The notes beneath the pieces were generated by a model. The model worked only from the letters and a program-made list of their open reading frames with translations, ran no database searches and had not been told where the DNA came from. Below are positions 45,251 through 54,279 of a DNA stretch of 64,000 nt, piece after piece. The stretch is from Teredinibacter purpureus (GTDB taxonomy: Bacteria; Pseudomonadota; Gammaproteobacteria; Pseudomonadales; Cellvibrionaceae). Position numbers and translations under genes: made by a program. The stretch lies in the NCBI RefSeq assembly GCF_014217335.1, contig NZ_CP060092.1, positions 699,501 to 763,500 of the forward strand, written 5' to 3'. The stretch's first letter is position 1. Each line of letters begins with the position of its first letter.

Positions 45251-48200
45251 GTGTCACCCATTATTTTACTTATTGCGCTAGCGAGCTATCTCGCCATCTT
45301 ATTTTGGGTGGCCCGCCTCGCCGATAGGCGCCGATTCAGCCACACAGGTTGGTTTCGACACCCTTTGGTGTACACCCTTGCAATTGGCGTTTACTGTACA
45401 TCGTGGACTTTTTACGGGCTAGTGGGCACCGCAGCCTCGCGTGGCTGGTATTACCTTCCCATACTGCTGGGGCCGATTTTATTATTCACCTTCGGCTTTC
45501 CTTTATTACAGCGTATTGCGAGTATTTGCCGACAAGAACACATCCACTCAATTGCTGATTTTTTATCTTCACGTTACGGCAAACGCCAATCCGTGGCGGT
45601 TGTGGTTACCTTGCTCGTCTTGGTTGCAACCGTGCCCTATATAGCGCTACAGCTAAAGGCCGTGACAGATGCAATTATCGTTAGCGTGAATACCACCGCT
45701 TTCGCCAGCGAAGACATCACGCTAATTGCGGCCGCTAGCATGGTGTTATTTACGCTGGTATTCGGGGCTAATCGTTTGGATGTGTCCAGTTATCATGCGG
45801 GTATTATGGTGGCTATTGCCTTCGAGTCCGTTGTTAAGTTGATCGCTCTGTGTGCTATTGCGGTGTTTTCGTTAGTGTTGTCCGATGGTTTTGATCCATC
45901 ACAAATCAACAACGACGCGAACGTCGTATTTACTGAATCGACATTTACGCCATCATTTTGGGTTCTTACACTCGTATCAGCCTGCTCTATTCTCTGCTTG
46001 CCCCGTATGTTTCAGGTGACCTTTGTAGAATGCTTAAGTGATCGCCATCTGCGCTTTGCACGAAAAGGCGTTACGCTCTATATGATTGCTATCGCTGCTG
46101 CCGTGTTCGCCATTGCTTGGGTGGGCAATCAACTCCTCGCCAATACGAACGTTAACAGCGACACTTATGTTCTGGCGTTGCCCTTTTTGCACAACAATAA
46201 AGCGTTAGGGTTACTGGGGTTTATCGGCGGATTTTCTGCCGCAACGGCCATGATTATTGTCGCAACTCTCAGCCTAAGCCAAATGTTAAGCAACGATGTT
46301 ATTTTGCCGCTGCTAATAAAAGCACAACGAAAACGCGGCCCTGTAAACGACTATTCCCGCTCGCTCAAAAGTACGCGTCGCATAACGGTAGCGGCGATTA
46401 TTGGCTTAGCATGGCTCTACCAACACAGCTTGGCTGAAAATGCAGCACTTACCGAAATAGGCTTGATAGCCTTTGCCTTGGTCGTACAACTTGCCCCCGC
46501 GATGATTTTTGGCTTGTACTGGCAGCGCAGCAACGCCATTGGCGTATTTGCAGGATTAATTACCGGCACCACTATTTGGTTTTATACGCTAATGCTGCCA
46601 CTGCTGGCGAACGCGGATTTCATTTCTGCGTATATTATAACTGAAGGGTTATTCGGCCTCGATTTTTTACGGCCACAAGCGCTGTTCGGCATTCATTTTG
46701 AAGACCCTTATACGCAAGGCGTAGTGCTTAGCCTACTGTCCAATATTGCCGCACTCATATGGGGTTCACGCCTCGACCGCATTCGCCTTGCCGACCGCAT
46801 TCAGGCAGGCGCATTTATTCATAGAGAAAAAGTTAAACAAGATTCTGCCGTACAAAACTTGCATATTAATCGCGAAGATCTTACGGCGTTGCTCTATCAA
46901 TTTTTAGGCGAATCGGCCGGAAGGCGCCTACTCGAGAGCGAGCACGAAGAAGAAAACCTAACGGTAAGTGCAGAATTACTCGCCAATGCGGAACAAGCGC
47001 TCGCGGGCGTTATCGGCGTGGCCTCTACTCGTGCAATGTTGGTAAGTTTAAGCAGTGGCGATAGCTTAGGTGTTGCCGATGTAGTGAATATTTTTGAGGA
47101 GACAACCCGCACTCTGCAGTTTAACCAAAACATGCTCTTCGCTTCGTTCGAAAGTATTTCGTCGGCCATCAGCGTTGTAAATGCAGATTTAAAAATGGTG
47201 GCGTGGAACCGCCGCTACGAACAAATGTTTAACTACCCCGAGGGCATGTTAACGGTAGGTCGACCCGTCGCCGACCTTGTTCGTTTAAACGCTGCACGCG
47301 GCATGTTAGGCTCAGGTTCCGTGGAGCAACACGTACAAACCCGGCTTCGACATTTACTCGCCGGCAACCCCTACCGCGTGGTGCGCAATCACAACCAAGG
47401 AGTTATTGAAATTAAAGGTCGCCCGCTGCCAAAAGGTGGCTACGTGACGACCTACGACGACATTAGCGAATTTATCGATGCGCAAAATGAACTTGAAAAA
47501 GCCAACTTAAATCTTGAGCATCGCGTACAAGAACGTACTGAGCAAATTGAAAAAATAAATCAATCACTGCGCGATGAAATACTCAAGCGAGAACAAACAG
47601 AGGCGGAGTTAATAGACGCAAAATTCGCAGCTGAATCGGCAAGTGCGAACAAAACACAGTTTCTTGCCATTGCTAGCCACGATATTTTACAACCACTGAA
47701 CGCCGCCAATCTCTATGCCAGTGCGCTACTTGAACGGCCAGGGCAAGATAACGCGCTTATGGAAAACCTTCAGCATATTCATAACGCTATTGGCTCTGCT
47801 GAATTTATTATTTCTAATTTGCTCGAGATTTCTCGATTAGACAAAGGTGCATTAAAGCCTCAAACCCGCATCTTTGCTCTGCGCGAAATAATAGAACCAT
47901 TGGCCAACGAATTTCGTGTGCAAGTACGTGACGGTGTAACATTTAGGTGGCTGAGCACCCATTTATGGACAGAATCCGACCCGAAATATTTGCGTCGAAT
48001 TTTGCAGAATTTTTTATCTAACGCCGTCAAATATACCGCATCGGGTAAAATACTACTCGGGTGCAAACGGCGAGGCGATACTATAGAGGTGTGTATTTAC
48101 GATAATGGGCCGGGTATTTCCGAAGCCCATCGCCAACGTATTTTCGATGATTTTTACCGGGTCGATTCTCAAATAGAGGGCGCGGGATTAGGGCTTGGCA

Positions 48201-48721
48201 TAGCGCAACGCTTTGCACTACTGCTAAAACATTCGCTTTATGTTGAGTCCACACCCAAGCATGGCAGTTTATTTTCTGTTTCTGTACCTCTGCGCGCGCG
48301 CGACATGACGGTTTCACCGGTATTCTATACTCAGGGTATTACCTCGGGCTTAGAAGGCCTGTCCATTTTTTACGTGGACGATGACGACAATAATATTCAT
48401 GCACTCAGTACACTAATGGACAATTGGGGTTGTGCTATGCGTAGTGCCATTAGCACCACGGCAGCTATTGTTTACGCACAAGAAAACCCTGCGCCAGATG
48501 TAATGCTTATGGATTACCAGCTAGGGAAGGGCATGGACGGTATAGCATTAGCCAACGCACTACGCAATGTGTGGGGCCCCATTCCGGTATGTATTGTGTC
48601 AGCGGCGCCCGACGATATGCTGGCGCGAGGAGTAGAAACCTCGGGTTACGATTTTTTACGCAAACCCATTAAACCCAATAAACTTCGCGCACTGCTCGAA
48701 CGCTATCGACAAAAACTGTAG
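45251..48721 (+). CDS. CbrA-like hybrid sensor histidine kinase with N-terminal SSS transporter domain
   Basis: An 1156-residue protein from GTG 45251. Residues 1 to ~510 form a 12-13-TM sodium:solute-symporter-like domain. A PAS-type domain (~625-745) is followed by a coiled coil (~745-795), a HisKA domain with H810 in SHDILQPLNA, an HATPase (NFLSNAVKYTASG, DNGPGIS, GLGLGI), and a C-terminal receiver with D1088 in MLMDYQLG. Such kinases couple substrate transport or sensing to carbon-catabolic control. Divergence from actP and the nearby LuxR-type regulator (50006) and porin support a carboxylate-responsive two-component module (inference). Confidence 0.93.
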   Translation: MSPIILLIALASYLAILFWVARLADRRRFSHTGWFRHPLVYTLAIGVYCTSWTFYGLVGTAASRGWYYLPILLGPILLFTFGFPLLQRIASICRQEHIHSIADFLSSRYGKRQSVAVVVTLLVLVATVPYIALQLKAVTDAIIVSVNTTAFASEDITLIAAASMVLFTLVFGANRLDVSSYHAGIMVAIAFESVVKLIALCAIAVFSLVLSDGFDPSQINNDANVVFTESTFTPSFWVLTLVSACSILCLPRMFQVTFVECLSDRHLRFARKGVTLYMIAIAAAVFAIAWVGNQLLANTNVNSDTYVLALPFLHNNKALGLLGFIGGFSAATAMIIVATLSLSQMLSNDVILPLLIKAQRKRGPVNDYSRSLKSTRRITVAAIIGLAWLYQHSLAENAALTEIGLIAFALVVQLAPAMIFGLYWQRSNAIGVFAGLITGTTIWFYTLMLPLLANADFISAYIITEGLFGLDFLRPQALFGIHFEDPYTQGVVLSLLSNIAALIWGSRLDRIRLADRIQAGAFIHREKVKQDSAVQNLHINREDLTALLYQFLGESAGRRLLESEHEEENLTVSAELLANAEQALAGVIGVASTRAMLVSLSSGDSLGVADVVNIFEETTRTLQFNQNMLFASFESISSAISVVNADLKMVAWNRRYEQMFNYPEGMLTVGRPVADLVRLNAARGMLGSGSVEQHVQTRLRHLLAGNPYRVVRNHNQGVIEIKGRPLPKGGYVTTYDDISEFIDAQNELEKANLNLEHRVQERTEQIEKINQSLRDEILKREQTEAELIDAKFAAESASANKTQFLAIASHDILQPLNAANLYASALLERPGQDNALMENLQHIHNAIGSAEFIISNLLEISRLDKGALKPQTRIFALREIIEPLANEFRVQVRDGVTFRWLSTHLWTESDPKYLRRILQNFLSNAVKYTASGKILLGCKRRGDTIEVCIYDNGPGISEAHRQRIFDDFYRVDSQIEGAGLGLGIAQRFALLLKHSLYVESTPKHGSLFSVSVPLRARDMTVSPVFYTQGITSGLEGLSIFYVDDDDNNIHALSTLMDNWGCAMRSAISTTAAIVYAQENPAPDVMLMDYQLGKGMDGIALANALRNVWGPIPVCIVSAAPDDMLARGVETSGYDFLRKPIKPNKLRALLERYRQKL

Positions 48722-48776
48722 CCATCCCCGCTCACAACAACCGCTCACAACGCTTCTACGACCTTAATCATCAAAC

Positions 48777-48809
48777 AAAAAAACCCGCTAACTAAGAGCG
48801 GGTTTTTTT
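48777..48809. terminator. Bidirectional terminator between kinase and fasciclin genes
   Basis: A perfect 9-bp stem AAACCCGCT/AGCGGGTTT (48781-48789 with 48797-48805) flanked by A-run and T-run, between convergent genes. Confidence 0.92.
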
Positions 48810-48825
48810 GGGCTATAAGCGCTGT

Positions 48826-49809
48826 TTAAGGTAATGGAACGTCACCGATTATGACGGCGTCTATAACGTGAATAATGCCGTTGCTCGTGTAGATATCGGC
48901 CATAGTAACGTGCGCACCACCGACCATAAGCGCTCCACCTGTAATCGCTACCGCTATAGTCGCGCCGCTCGCCGTTTCTACCGCGGTGCCGTTGGCCGCA
49001 TAAGCCGCTATGGAGTTCACTGCTGCGCCGGCAACCACATGCTGTAACAATACAGCTTCTAGTGCATCGGGGTCACCCAATAAGGCCGCAATGTTATCGG
49101 TACCTAACACGTCAAACGCGGCATCTGTGGGCGCGAATACGGTAAAGCTGGTGGACTCATCAGCCAACGTGCCGTCTAGACCCGCAGCCTGTAACGCAGT
49201 AACCAACGTGGTAAAGCTGCCCGCCGCTATTGCCGTTTCGACGATATTGGAACTCGGCTCTGTATTGTCTGCCGGCGGTAATAGCACCGCATCAATCACG
49301 TGAATAACGCCGTTATCGGCTTCAATGTCGGTCAGAATTACCGTCGCTGTATTGATCAGTAGTGATTCGCCGCTTAACGACAAACCCACACTATCGGTGT
49401 TGGCCATTTCAACCGTCATCCCTGCGCTGGCAACCGCCGCGGTCGCGTCTACTGCTGCTCCGCTAATGACGTGATATAACAAAATATCGGATAAGGTTTC
49501 GGTGTCTGCAAGCAAGCTATTAATGGTGTCCTCGCCGAGCAATGCGAAAGCTGCATCTGTGGGCGCAAATACCGTAAACGTTCCATTCGGGTCATCCAGT
49601 ACAACATCTAATTGTGTTGCCTGGAGTGCCGCGACCAGAGTCGTAAAACCACCGTTCTCAACGGCAACATCAACAATGGTGGTAGCTTCAGGAGTGGGGG
49701 TTGGAACCGCCGTGGGAGTTGAACTAGGAGAACCGTTATCGTCTCCTCCACAGGCAGCCAAGCCGATAGTGAGTGTGAATACCGCTAAGGATTTAAATGG
49801 AGTGACCAT
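48826..49809 (-). CDS. Lipoprotein with two fasciclin (FAS1) domains
   Basis: A 327-residue lipoprotein (lipobox LAAC near residue 20 followed by GGDD). A short Pro/Thr linker is followed by two FAS1 domains (~47-180 and ~190-325). Each has the H1 and H2 motifs: TVFAPTDAAFALLG and NGVIHVIDAVLLP in the first, TVFAPTDAAFDVLG and NGIIHVIDAVIIG in the second. FAS1 proteins mediate adhesion or matrix contact at the surface. Gly-Gly-Asp-Asp after the Cys leaves the sorting signal ambiguous. A 14-bp palindrome lies ~116 bp upstream. Confidence 0.92.
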   Translation of the reverse strand: MVTPFKSLAVFTLTIGLAACGGDDNGSPSSTPTAVPTPTPEATTIVDVAVENGGFTTLVAALQATQLDVVLDDPNGTFTVFAPTDAAFALLGEDTINSLLADTETLSDILLYHVISGAAVDATAAVASAGMTVEMANTDSVGLSLSGESLLINTATVILTDIEADNGVIHVIDAVLLPPADNTEPSSNIVETAIAAGSFTTLVTALQAAGLDGTLADESTSFTVFAPTDAAFDVLGTDNIAALLGDPDALEAVLLQHVVAGAAVNSIAAYAANGTAVETASGATIAVAITGGALMVGGAHVTMADIYTSNGIIHVIDAVIIGDVPLP

Positions 49810-49924
49810 AGTCTTCTTCCTCTCTCTACGTATTAAGTACGTGTAACCATGTGAATGTGATTGGGTTTACGTAGAGAGATTTTTTAAGGATGACTAAAAA
49901 GGCAATTCATTAAAGGATTCAATC

Positions 49925-49938
49925 CATTCGATCGAATG
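49925..49938. repeat. 14-bp perfect palindrome upstream of fasciclin gene
   Basis: CATTCGATCGAATG is fully self-complementary. It lies in the gap between the fasciclin gene and the LuxR-type regulator gene, both on the minus strand. It may be an operator for either the fasciclin promoter or a readthrough control. Confidence 0.4.
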
Positions 49939-50005
49939 TTTAGATCTATTTTTTCTTTTCGTTCGTAAAAAGGTTATACGCTTATGTTGCGCATGCCCAT
50001 AGCAT

Positions 50006-50632
50006 CTAGAAATTTTTCATCATAATAACCGCCTGCGTTCGATTAGAAATGCCTAGCTTGCGAAAAATTGCGGTAATGTGGGCTTTTACGGTCGCTTCTG
50101 TAACCCCCATTTCAAACCCTATTTGTTTATTCAACCAACCTTCGCGCATATACGCCAACACGCGATATTGCTGGGGAGTAAGCGTAGCAATTTTAGCGGC
50201 TAAATCTTTTTCTTCTACATCAACCGGCGAGAGACTACCTTTAAATTCTTCAGGCACCCAGCGATCGCCCGCCATAATGGCTTGTATTGCTTGTTGAATC
50301 ATTTGCGGCGAACAGGATTTGGGAATATAACCACTCGCGCCATGCCCCATAGCCCGGCTAATGGTGCCCACTTCTTCAACGGCAGAAATTATTGACACAG
50401 GTATGCTCGGAAATTTTTCACGCACCATTATTAAACCAAATAAATCGGTACTACCCGGCATGTGCAAATCGAGGAGCAACAAATCAATATCGTCATTTTT
50501 TTCCAGCTCTTGAATCGTGCTGTCTAAATTAACCGATTGACTCACCGCTGCATCAGGGTAGTGTCGTTGTATAACCCCGAGAATAGCATTACGAAAAAGT
50601 GGGTGATCATCAGCCACATGAAAATGATACAT
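50006..50632 (-). CDS. LuxR/NarL-type response regulator
   Basis: A 208-residue protein with an N-terminal receiver (D8, D9, phospho-acceptor D55 in LLLLDLHMPG, and K in YIPKS) and a C-terminal LuxR helix-turn-helix (LTPQQYRVLAYMREGWLNKQIGFEMGVTEATVKAHITAIFRKLG). It most likely pairs with a kinase such as the CbrA-like protein at 45251, and may control the divergent porin gene at 50856; both are inferences from distance. Confidence 0.93.
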   Translation of the reverse strand: MYHFHVADDHPLFRNAILGVIQRHYPDAAVSQSVNLDSTIQELEKNDDIDLLLLDLHMPGSTDLFGLIMVREKFPSIPVSIISAVEEVGTISRAMGHGASGYIPKSCSPQMIQQAIQAIMAGDRWVPEEFKGSLSPVDVEEKDLAAKIATLTPQQYRVLAYMREGWLNKQIGFEMGVTEATVKAHITAIFRKLGISNRTQAVIMMKNF

Positions 50633-50855
50633 TTATTTATTATTCTCCTAAGCACATCCGGTGCAGTTTTCCTGTTAGAAAATTTAAGCCTTATCAAACT
50701 TTTCTGCAATTAGACCTTGGGCTAAGAACCCCTCACGGATTGTGGCGTGTCAATCAGCAACTTTTCGACTTTGGTAGAACATAGACTAATGGCTAATTGT
50801 TCCGTTAACAAAATAGATCGACTCTCTCTCTCAAATTATAACGGAGAGTTCATCA

Positions 50856-52022
50856 ATGAAAGCCATCAATAAAACCGCTTTGGCTGCAAGTATTGCCGCT
50901 GCGTCCTTATTCTCATCGTCTTTAGCGCAAGCACTCGAATTAGCGACCATTGATAACACCACGATTAAAATCGGTGGCTATATAAAATTGGATGCTATCG
51001 CCAGCAGTTACAGCGATGGCTCACTTGGTGCTGGTAATTTGGGCCGAGATTTTTATGTGCCATCACTCACGCCTGTAGGCGGAAACAGTGCAAATAGCAC
51101 ATTAGATTTTCATACAAAACAAACGCGTTTTAATATTGGCACCACCACCAAACTCGATGGCCACACGTTAAAAACATTTATCGAAATGGATTTTCAAGCA
51201 ACGCCAAACGGTAACGAGCGCGTGTCCAACTCCTATACGCCACGATTACGGCATGCCTTTCTAACCTACGACAAATGGTTGTTTGGCCAAACATGGTCAA
51301 CCTTTCAGAATGTAGGCGCGCTTCCAGAAACGGTCGACTTTATTGGCAATACTGATTTTGGGATTTTTGTTCGACAACCCCAAATCCGCTATACCAGTGG
51401 CAATTTTCAGTTTTCAGTCGAAAACCCCGAAACAACAGTGACGCCTAATGGCGGCGGAACACGCATTGTAACCGATCAGAACCCTTTACCGGATGTTGTT
51501 GCGCGGTATAACTATAGCGCAGACGGCCTTTCAATCACCGCAGCCGCCCTCATGCGCCAATTGTCATACAACAATGGGGCCGATGACAGCAACGCCAGCT
51601 CTCTCGGCTTTAGCTTTTCGGGCAAATACGCCATCGGTGATGATGATATTCGTTTTGGTTTTAATACCGGTTCCGGCATGGGGCGCTATATAGGGCTTAA
51701 TGTTGCTAACGGTGCGGTGATGGAATCCAATGGTGACTTAACCGCGATAGATTCAACGGCTTATTATCTCGCCTACCGGCACCCATGGAACGCCCAATGG
51801 CGCAGTAATATCACTTATTCGGCTATCTCCATTGACAACGACACACGCCTTACAGGCACAGGCGTTACCCATGCTACCGATAGCCTACGGGTAAATCTTT
51901 TTTATAGCCCCGTCAAGAATCTATCCTTTGGCGGTGAAGTCGCTTTGGCCAACCGAGAGCTGGAATCCGGTGCAGACGGCAGCATGAACCGTCTTCAGTT
52001 TTCCGCGAAGCTTGCGTTCTAG
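50856..52022 (+). CDS. DcaP-like outer-membrane porin
   Basis: A 388-residue protein with a signal peptide (ALAASIAAASLFSSSLAQA). A 16-strand-type barrel ends in FSAKLAF, with a C-terminal Phe. Early motifs IKIGGYIKLDAIASSYSDG and the segment HAFLTYDKWLFGQTWSTFQNVGALPETVDF are those of the DcaP-like porin family, trimeric channels for dicarboxylates and other organic anions. It would admit carboxylates to the periplasm, matching ActP. AGAG-rich RBS GGAGAG precedes the ATG. A terminator follows at 52071. Confidence 0.92.
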   Translation: MKAINKTALAASIAAASLFSSSLAQALELATIDNTTIKIGGYIKLDAIASSYSDGSLGAGNLGRDFYVPSLTPVGGNSANSTLDFHTKQTRFNIGTTTKLDGHTLKTFIEMDFQATPNGNERVSNSYTPRLRHAFLTYDKWLFGQTWSTFQNVGALPETVDFIGNTDFGIFVRQPQIRYTSGNFQFSVENPETTVTPNGGGTRIVTDQNPLPDVVARYNYSADGLSITAAALMRQLSYNNGADDSNASSLGFSFSGKYAIGDDDIRFGFNTGSGMGRYIGLNVANGAVMESNGDLTAIDSTAYYLAYRHPWNAQWRSNITYSAISIDNDTRLTGTGVTHATDSLRVNLFYSPVKNLSFGGEVALANRELESGADGSMNRLQFSAKLAF

Positions 52023-52070
52023 GCGTTTAGTTTTGTTATTGACTACCCCCAAGTAAAGCAAGGCCTTGAT

Positions 52071-52103
52071 AGCGAGAACCGACTAGGGTTTCTCGCTTTT
52101 TTT
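52071..52103 (+). terminator. Rho-independent terminator after porin gene
   Basis: AGCGAGAACC/GGTTTCTCGCT stem with one bulge (52071-52080 with ~52086-52096), then a T-run of 7. Confidence 0.9.
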
Positions 52104-52294
52104 CTGGCCCTTCACAGTACGCCCGCCATAAAACCCCCATCGTCGAGAGCATCATTTCGATACGCTTTGCGCACTAACACTCTTTCGCTTTACAGATTTT
52201 CTCTCATCACGCATCTACATAGGCTTTAAGCTACCGAAAAAGCACGCTGTCATTCCAAGTAAGCATAATTGATCGAGTTCAAATTAAGTAAGCT

Positions 52295-52313
52295 AATCAC
52301 AATCGTTCTCATT
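52295..52313. promoter_or_regulatory. Fur-like box upstream of bacterioferritin operon
   Basis: AATCACAATCGTTCTCATT (reverse AATGAGAACGATTGTGATT) resembles the 19-bp Fur consensus, GATAATGATAATCATTATC-like with AATGAGAA, ~131 bp upstream of the first Bfr gene. Iron-dependent control of Bfr is common. The match is imperfect. Confidence 0.5.
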
Positions 52314-52443
52314 GCTATCTTATTGAAAATTAAAGATATTTTTCTTTTTTCCCATTATCGATTACACTTATGCAATCTTAAAACAGCATAAGGAAGAGGG
52401 GCATCCAATCACGAGCCTTTCACCTACACCGGAGGCACTGCGC

Positions 52444-52920
52444 ATGCAATCAAGCCCACTCATTATTAGTACGCTAAACGACGTGTTGGCAACCGAACTT
52501 ACTTCCATTAATCATTACTTTTTACACGCTCGTATGTACAAGAACTGGGGTTTCGAGAATCTCAATCACGTGAGCTTCAAAAAGTCGATAAAAGACATGA
52601 AGCAAGCCGACGAATTGATCGAACGTATTTTAATGCTTGACGGTTTGCCCAATTTACAAAAATTAAACCCTCTGCAAATAGGTGAGCATACAGAAGAGAT
52701 GCTTGGCTGCGATTTAAGTTTTCAACAACACGCTATCGCGCAATTAAAGGCGGCCATTGCCACCTGTGAACAAGAGCAAGATTACGTTAGTCGCTCGATG
52801 CTCGATGAATTATTAGAAAGCGAAGAAACGTATTTAGACTGGATAGAAACACAACAACATCTTGTGAGTACGACCGGTATTCAGAATTATCTGCAATCAC
52901 AATTATCAGAAGGCGAATAG
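52444..52920 (+). CDS. bfr: Bacterioferritin subunit, haem-binding type with degraded ferroxidase centre
   Basis: A 158-residue ferritin-like protein of four-helix form. It keeps E18 and the haem ligand M52 (KDMKQAD), but relative to E. coli Bfr the ferroxidase residues are altered. E51 is D51. H54 is Q54. E94 is replaced by Gln in DLSFQQ. H130 is replaced by Tyr in SEETYLDW. So this chain probably binds haem but is poor at iron oxidation. It is followed after 1 nt by a second subunit gene that keeps the ferroxidase residues. Both likely assemble into one mixed 24-mer. Confidence 0.94.
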   Translation: MQSSPLIISTLNDVLATELTSINHYFLHARMYKNWGFENLNHVSFKKSIKDMKQADELIERILMLDGLPNLQKLNPLQIGEHTEEMLGCDLSFQQHAIAQLKAAIATCEQEQDYVSRSMLDELLESEETYLDWIETQQHLVSTTGIQNYLQSQLSEGE

Positions 52921-52921
52921 C

Positions 52922-53389
52922 ATGAAAGGCAACACAACCATCATCAGTACGCTCAACGGTCTACTCGCCTTCGAATTGGCCGCAATGGATCAATATTTTG
53001 TTCATTCCGAAATGTATGCAGACTGGGGCCTTACGAAATTACATGAACGTATCGCTCATGAATTTGAAGATGAAAAAGGGCACGCTAAAAAGTTAATTGA
53101 GCGTATTTTGTTTTTAGAAGGTGTGCCCGATATGGTGACACGGGACGGCTTAAGCATTGGAAGTGATGTACCTTCAATGCTGCAAAGTGATTTGAACGTG
53201 GAGTATGCGGTAGCGAACGGATTAAAAAACGCCATTAAATTATGCGAAACTGAAAAAGATTACGTTACACGCGAAATATTAGAAATACTCTTAGATGATA
53301 CCGAGCGTGACCACGCTTATTGGCTAGAACAGCAACTTGGCTTAATTGATAGAATTGGCCTACAAAATTACCTGCAATCACAAATGTAA
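52922..53389 (+). CDS. bfr: Bacterioferritin subunit, ferroxidase type lacking the haem Met
   Basis: A 155-residue subunit with E18, E51 and H54 (EDEKGHAKK), E94 (DLNVEYA) and a final ExxH (ERDH), so the ferroxidase ligands are intact. The haem-binding M52 is Lys. It is complementary to the upstream chain. This two-type arrangement is known in Magnetospirillum, Neisseria and Pseudomonas-type Bfrs, where mixed shells form. It overlaps no other gene; its start is 1 nt after the upstream stop. Confidence 0.94.
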   Translation: MKGNTTIISTLNGLLAFELAAMDQYFVHSEMYADWGLTKLHERIAHEFEDEKGHAKKLIERILFLEGVPDMVTRDGLSIGSDVPSMLQSDLNVEYAVANGLKNAIKLCETEKDYVTREILEILLDDTERDHAYWLEQQLGLIDRIGLQNYLQSQM

Positions 53390-53423
53390 CCCAGTTTCGG
53401 TGGCCACTGTAATTTAATTTTCG

Positions 53424-53446
53424 TACCGGCTTCAGCTAGGCCGGTA
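53424..53446. terminator. Weak hairpin between convergent bfr and kinase genes
   Basis: A perfect 7-bp stem TACCGGC/GCCGGTA (53424-53430 with 53440-53446) and 9-nt loop, without a clear T-run on either side. Confidence 0.4.
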
Positions 53447-53448
53447 TG

Positions 53449-54279
53449 CTAATTAAGTGCCTGCCACAGTACCACCAACCAATAAATTAATTTGTCTACT
53501 GTATCGCCTTTATGAAGACCTTCAACGGACCACTCCAACCCACCCGCTAAACATTGCTTCACATAGCGACGATCGAATTCTGGATGACCCAAGCCAGCGT
53601 ATTCCCAGTCGAGCAACACTAGGCCGTTGTCCGTCTCAATAATATTTTCTGGGATGAGGTCATGGTGGCACAGCACCGGCTGCCAGCTGGTACGCATAAA
53701 ATCATCCAGCTCGGTTAAATAATGATTAAGCTCTGAGCGCTTCGCCTCTGAAAGTGAAGTTTGGCGCTTATCGAGCTCTTCGATATAACCGTTAATATGC
53801 GCCAAATAATTAAAACGCGAGATATTAACCGAGACACGTTGAAACTGTTCTATTGCCGAAAAAAGCCGTTCTCGCTGGCTTAAACGTGTAAGGTCATGAC
53901 GTGACCAAGTTCTACCTTCTGCATATTCAAACAACGAGAAATCTAACGCCCTATCAAAATGAAGAAGCTTGGGAACAAGGTTTGACGATTGCAAAACGTG
54001 GAGAATATCCAGCTCGCGATTGCGATTGATTCCTAGCGCTTGGGATTGTTCAGTGTTAACGCGCAAACAAAATAAACGGCGTTGATTCGGGCTAAACGAT
54101 GCGCGATGTTCTGGGCTATATTTATCGTGTTTTGCTTCAATGAGATAGCTACGATTAGTGCCACCACTATCTAACACTTTAACTAAACGAGGGGCTTGCC
54201 TTAGATTCAATGGCCAGGATTGCCAGGTGTTCAACGCTGCATTCACGCGTGTCTGCATTACTACTGCCATTTGCGTCAT
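53449..54279 (-). CDS. Phosphotransferase (APH/choline-kinase-like), probable thiamine kinase
   Basis: A 276-residue kinase with a Brenner-type motif VLCHHDLIPENII (HxDxxxxN) and metal-binding LLDWEYAGLGHP. The nucleotide-loop region is GGTNRSYLIEA. The family includes choline and thiamine kinases and aminoglycoside phosphotransferases. It is the last gene of the riboswitch-controlled thiamine operon, overlapping the transporter by 4 nt. It would therefore phosphorylate imported thiamine and trap it in the cell. Context is the main ground for the thiamine assignment. Confidence 0.85.
   Translation of the reverse strand: MTQMAVVMQTRVNAALNTWQSWPLNLRQAPRLVKVLDSGGTNRSYLIEAKHDKYSPEHRASFSPNQRRLFCLRVNTEQSQALGINRNRELDILHVLQSSNLVPKLLHFDRALDFSLFEYAEGRTWSRHDLTRLSQRERLFSAIEQFQRVSVNISRFNYLAHINGYIEELDKRQTSLSEAKRSELNHYLTELDDFMRTSWQPVLCHHDLIPENIIETDNGLVLLDWEYAGLGHPEFDRRYVKQCLAGGLEWSVEGLHKGDTVDKLIYWLVVLWQALN

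Larger units (their letters stand above)
52023..52443. promoter_or_regulatory. 421-bp intergenic region before the bacterioferritin genes
   Basis: It holds the porin terminator and a Fur-like box at 52295-52313. No gene was seen. Confidence 0.6.

Noticed and set aside
50720..50790. Sigma-54 (-24/-12) promoter before the porin gene
   Set aside because: TGGCGTGTCAATCAGC resembles the consensus, but the distance between GG and GC is 11 instead of 10 bases.
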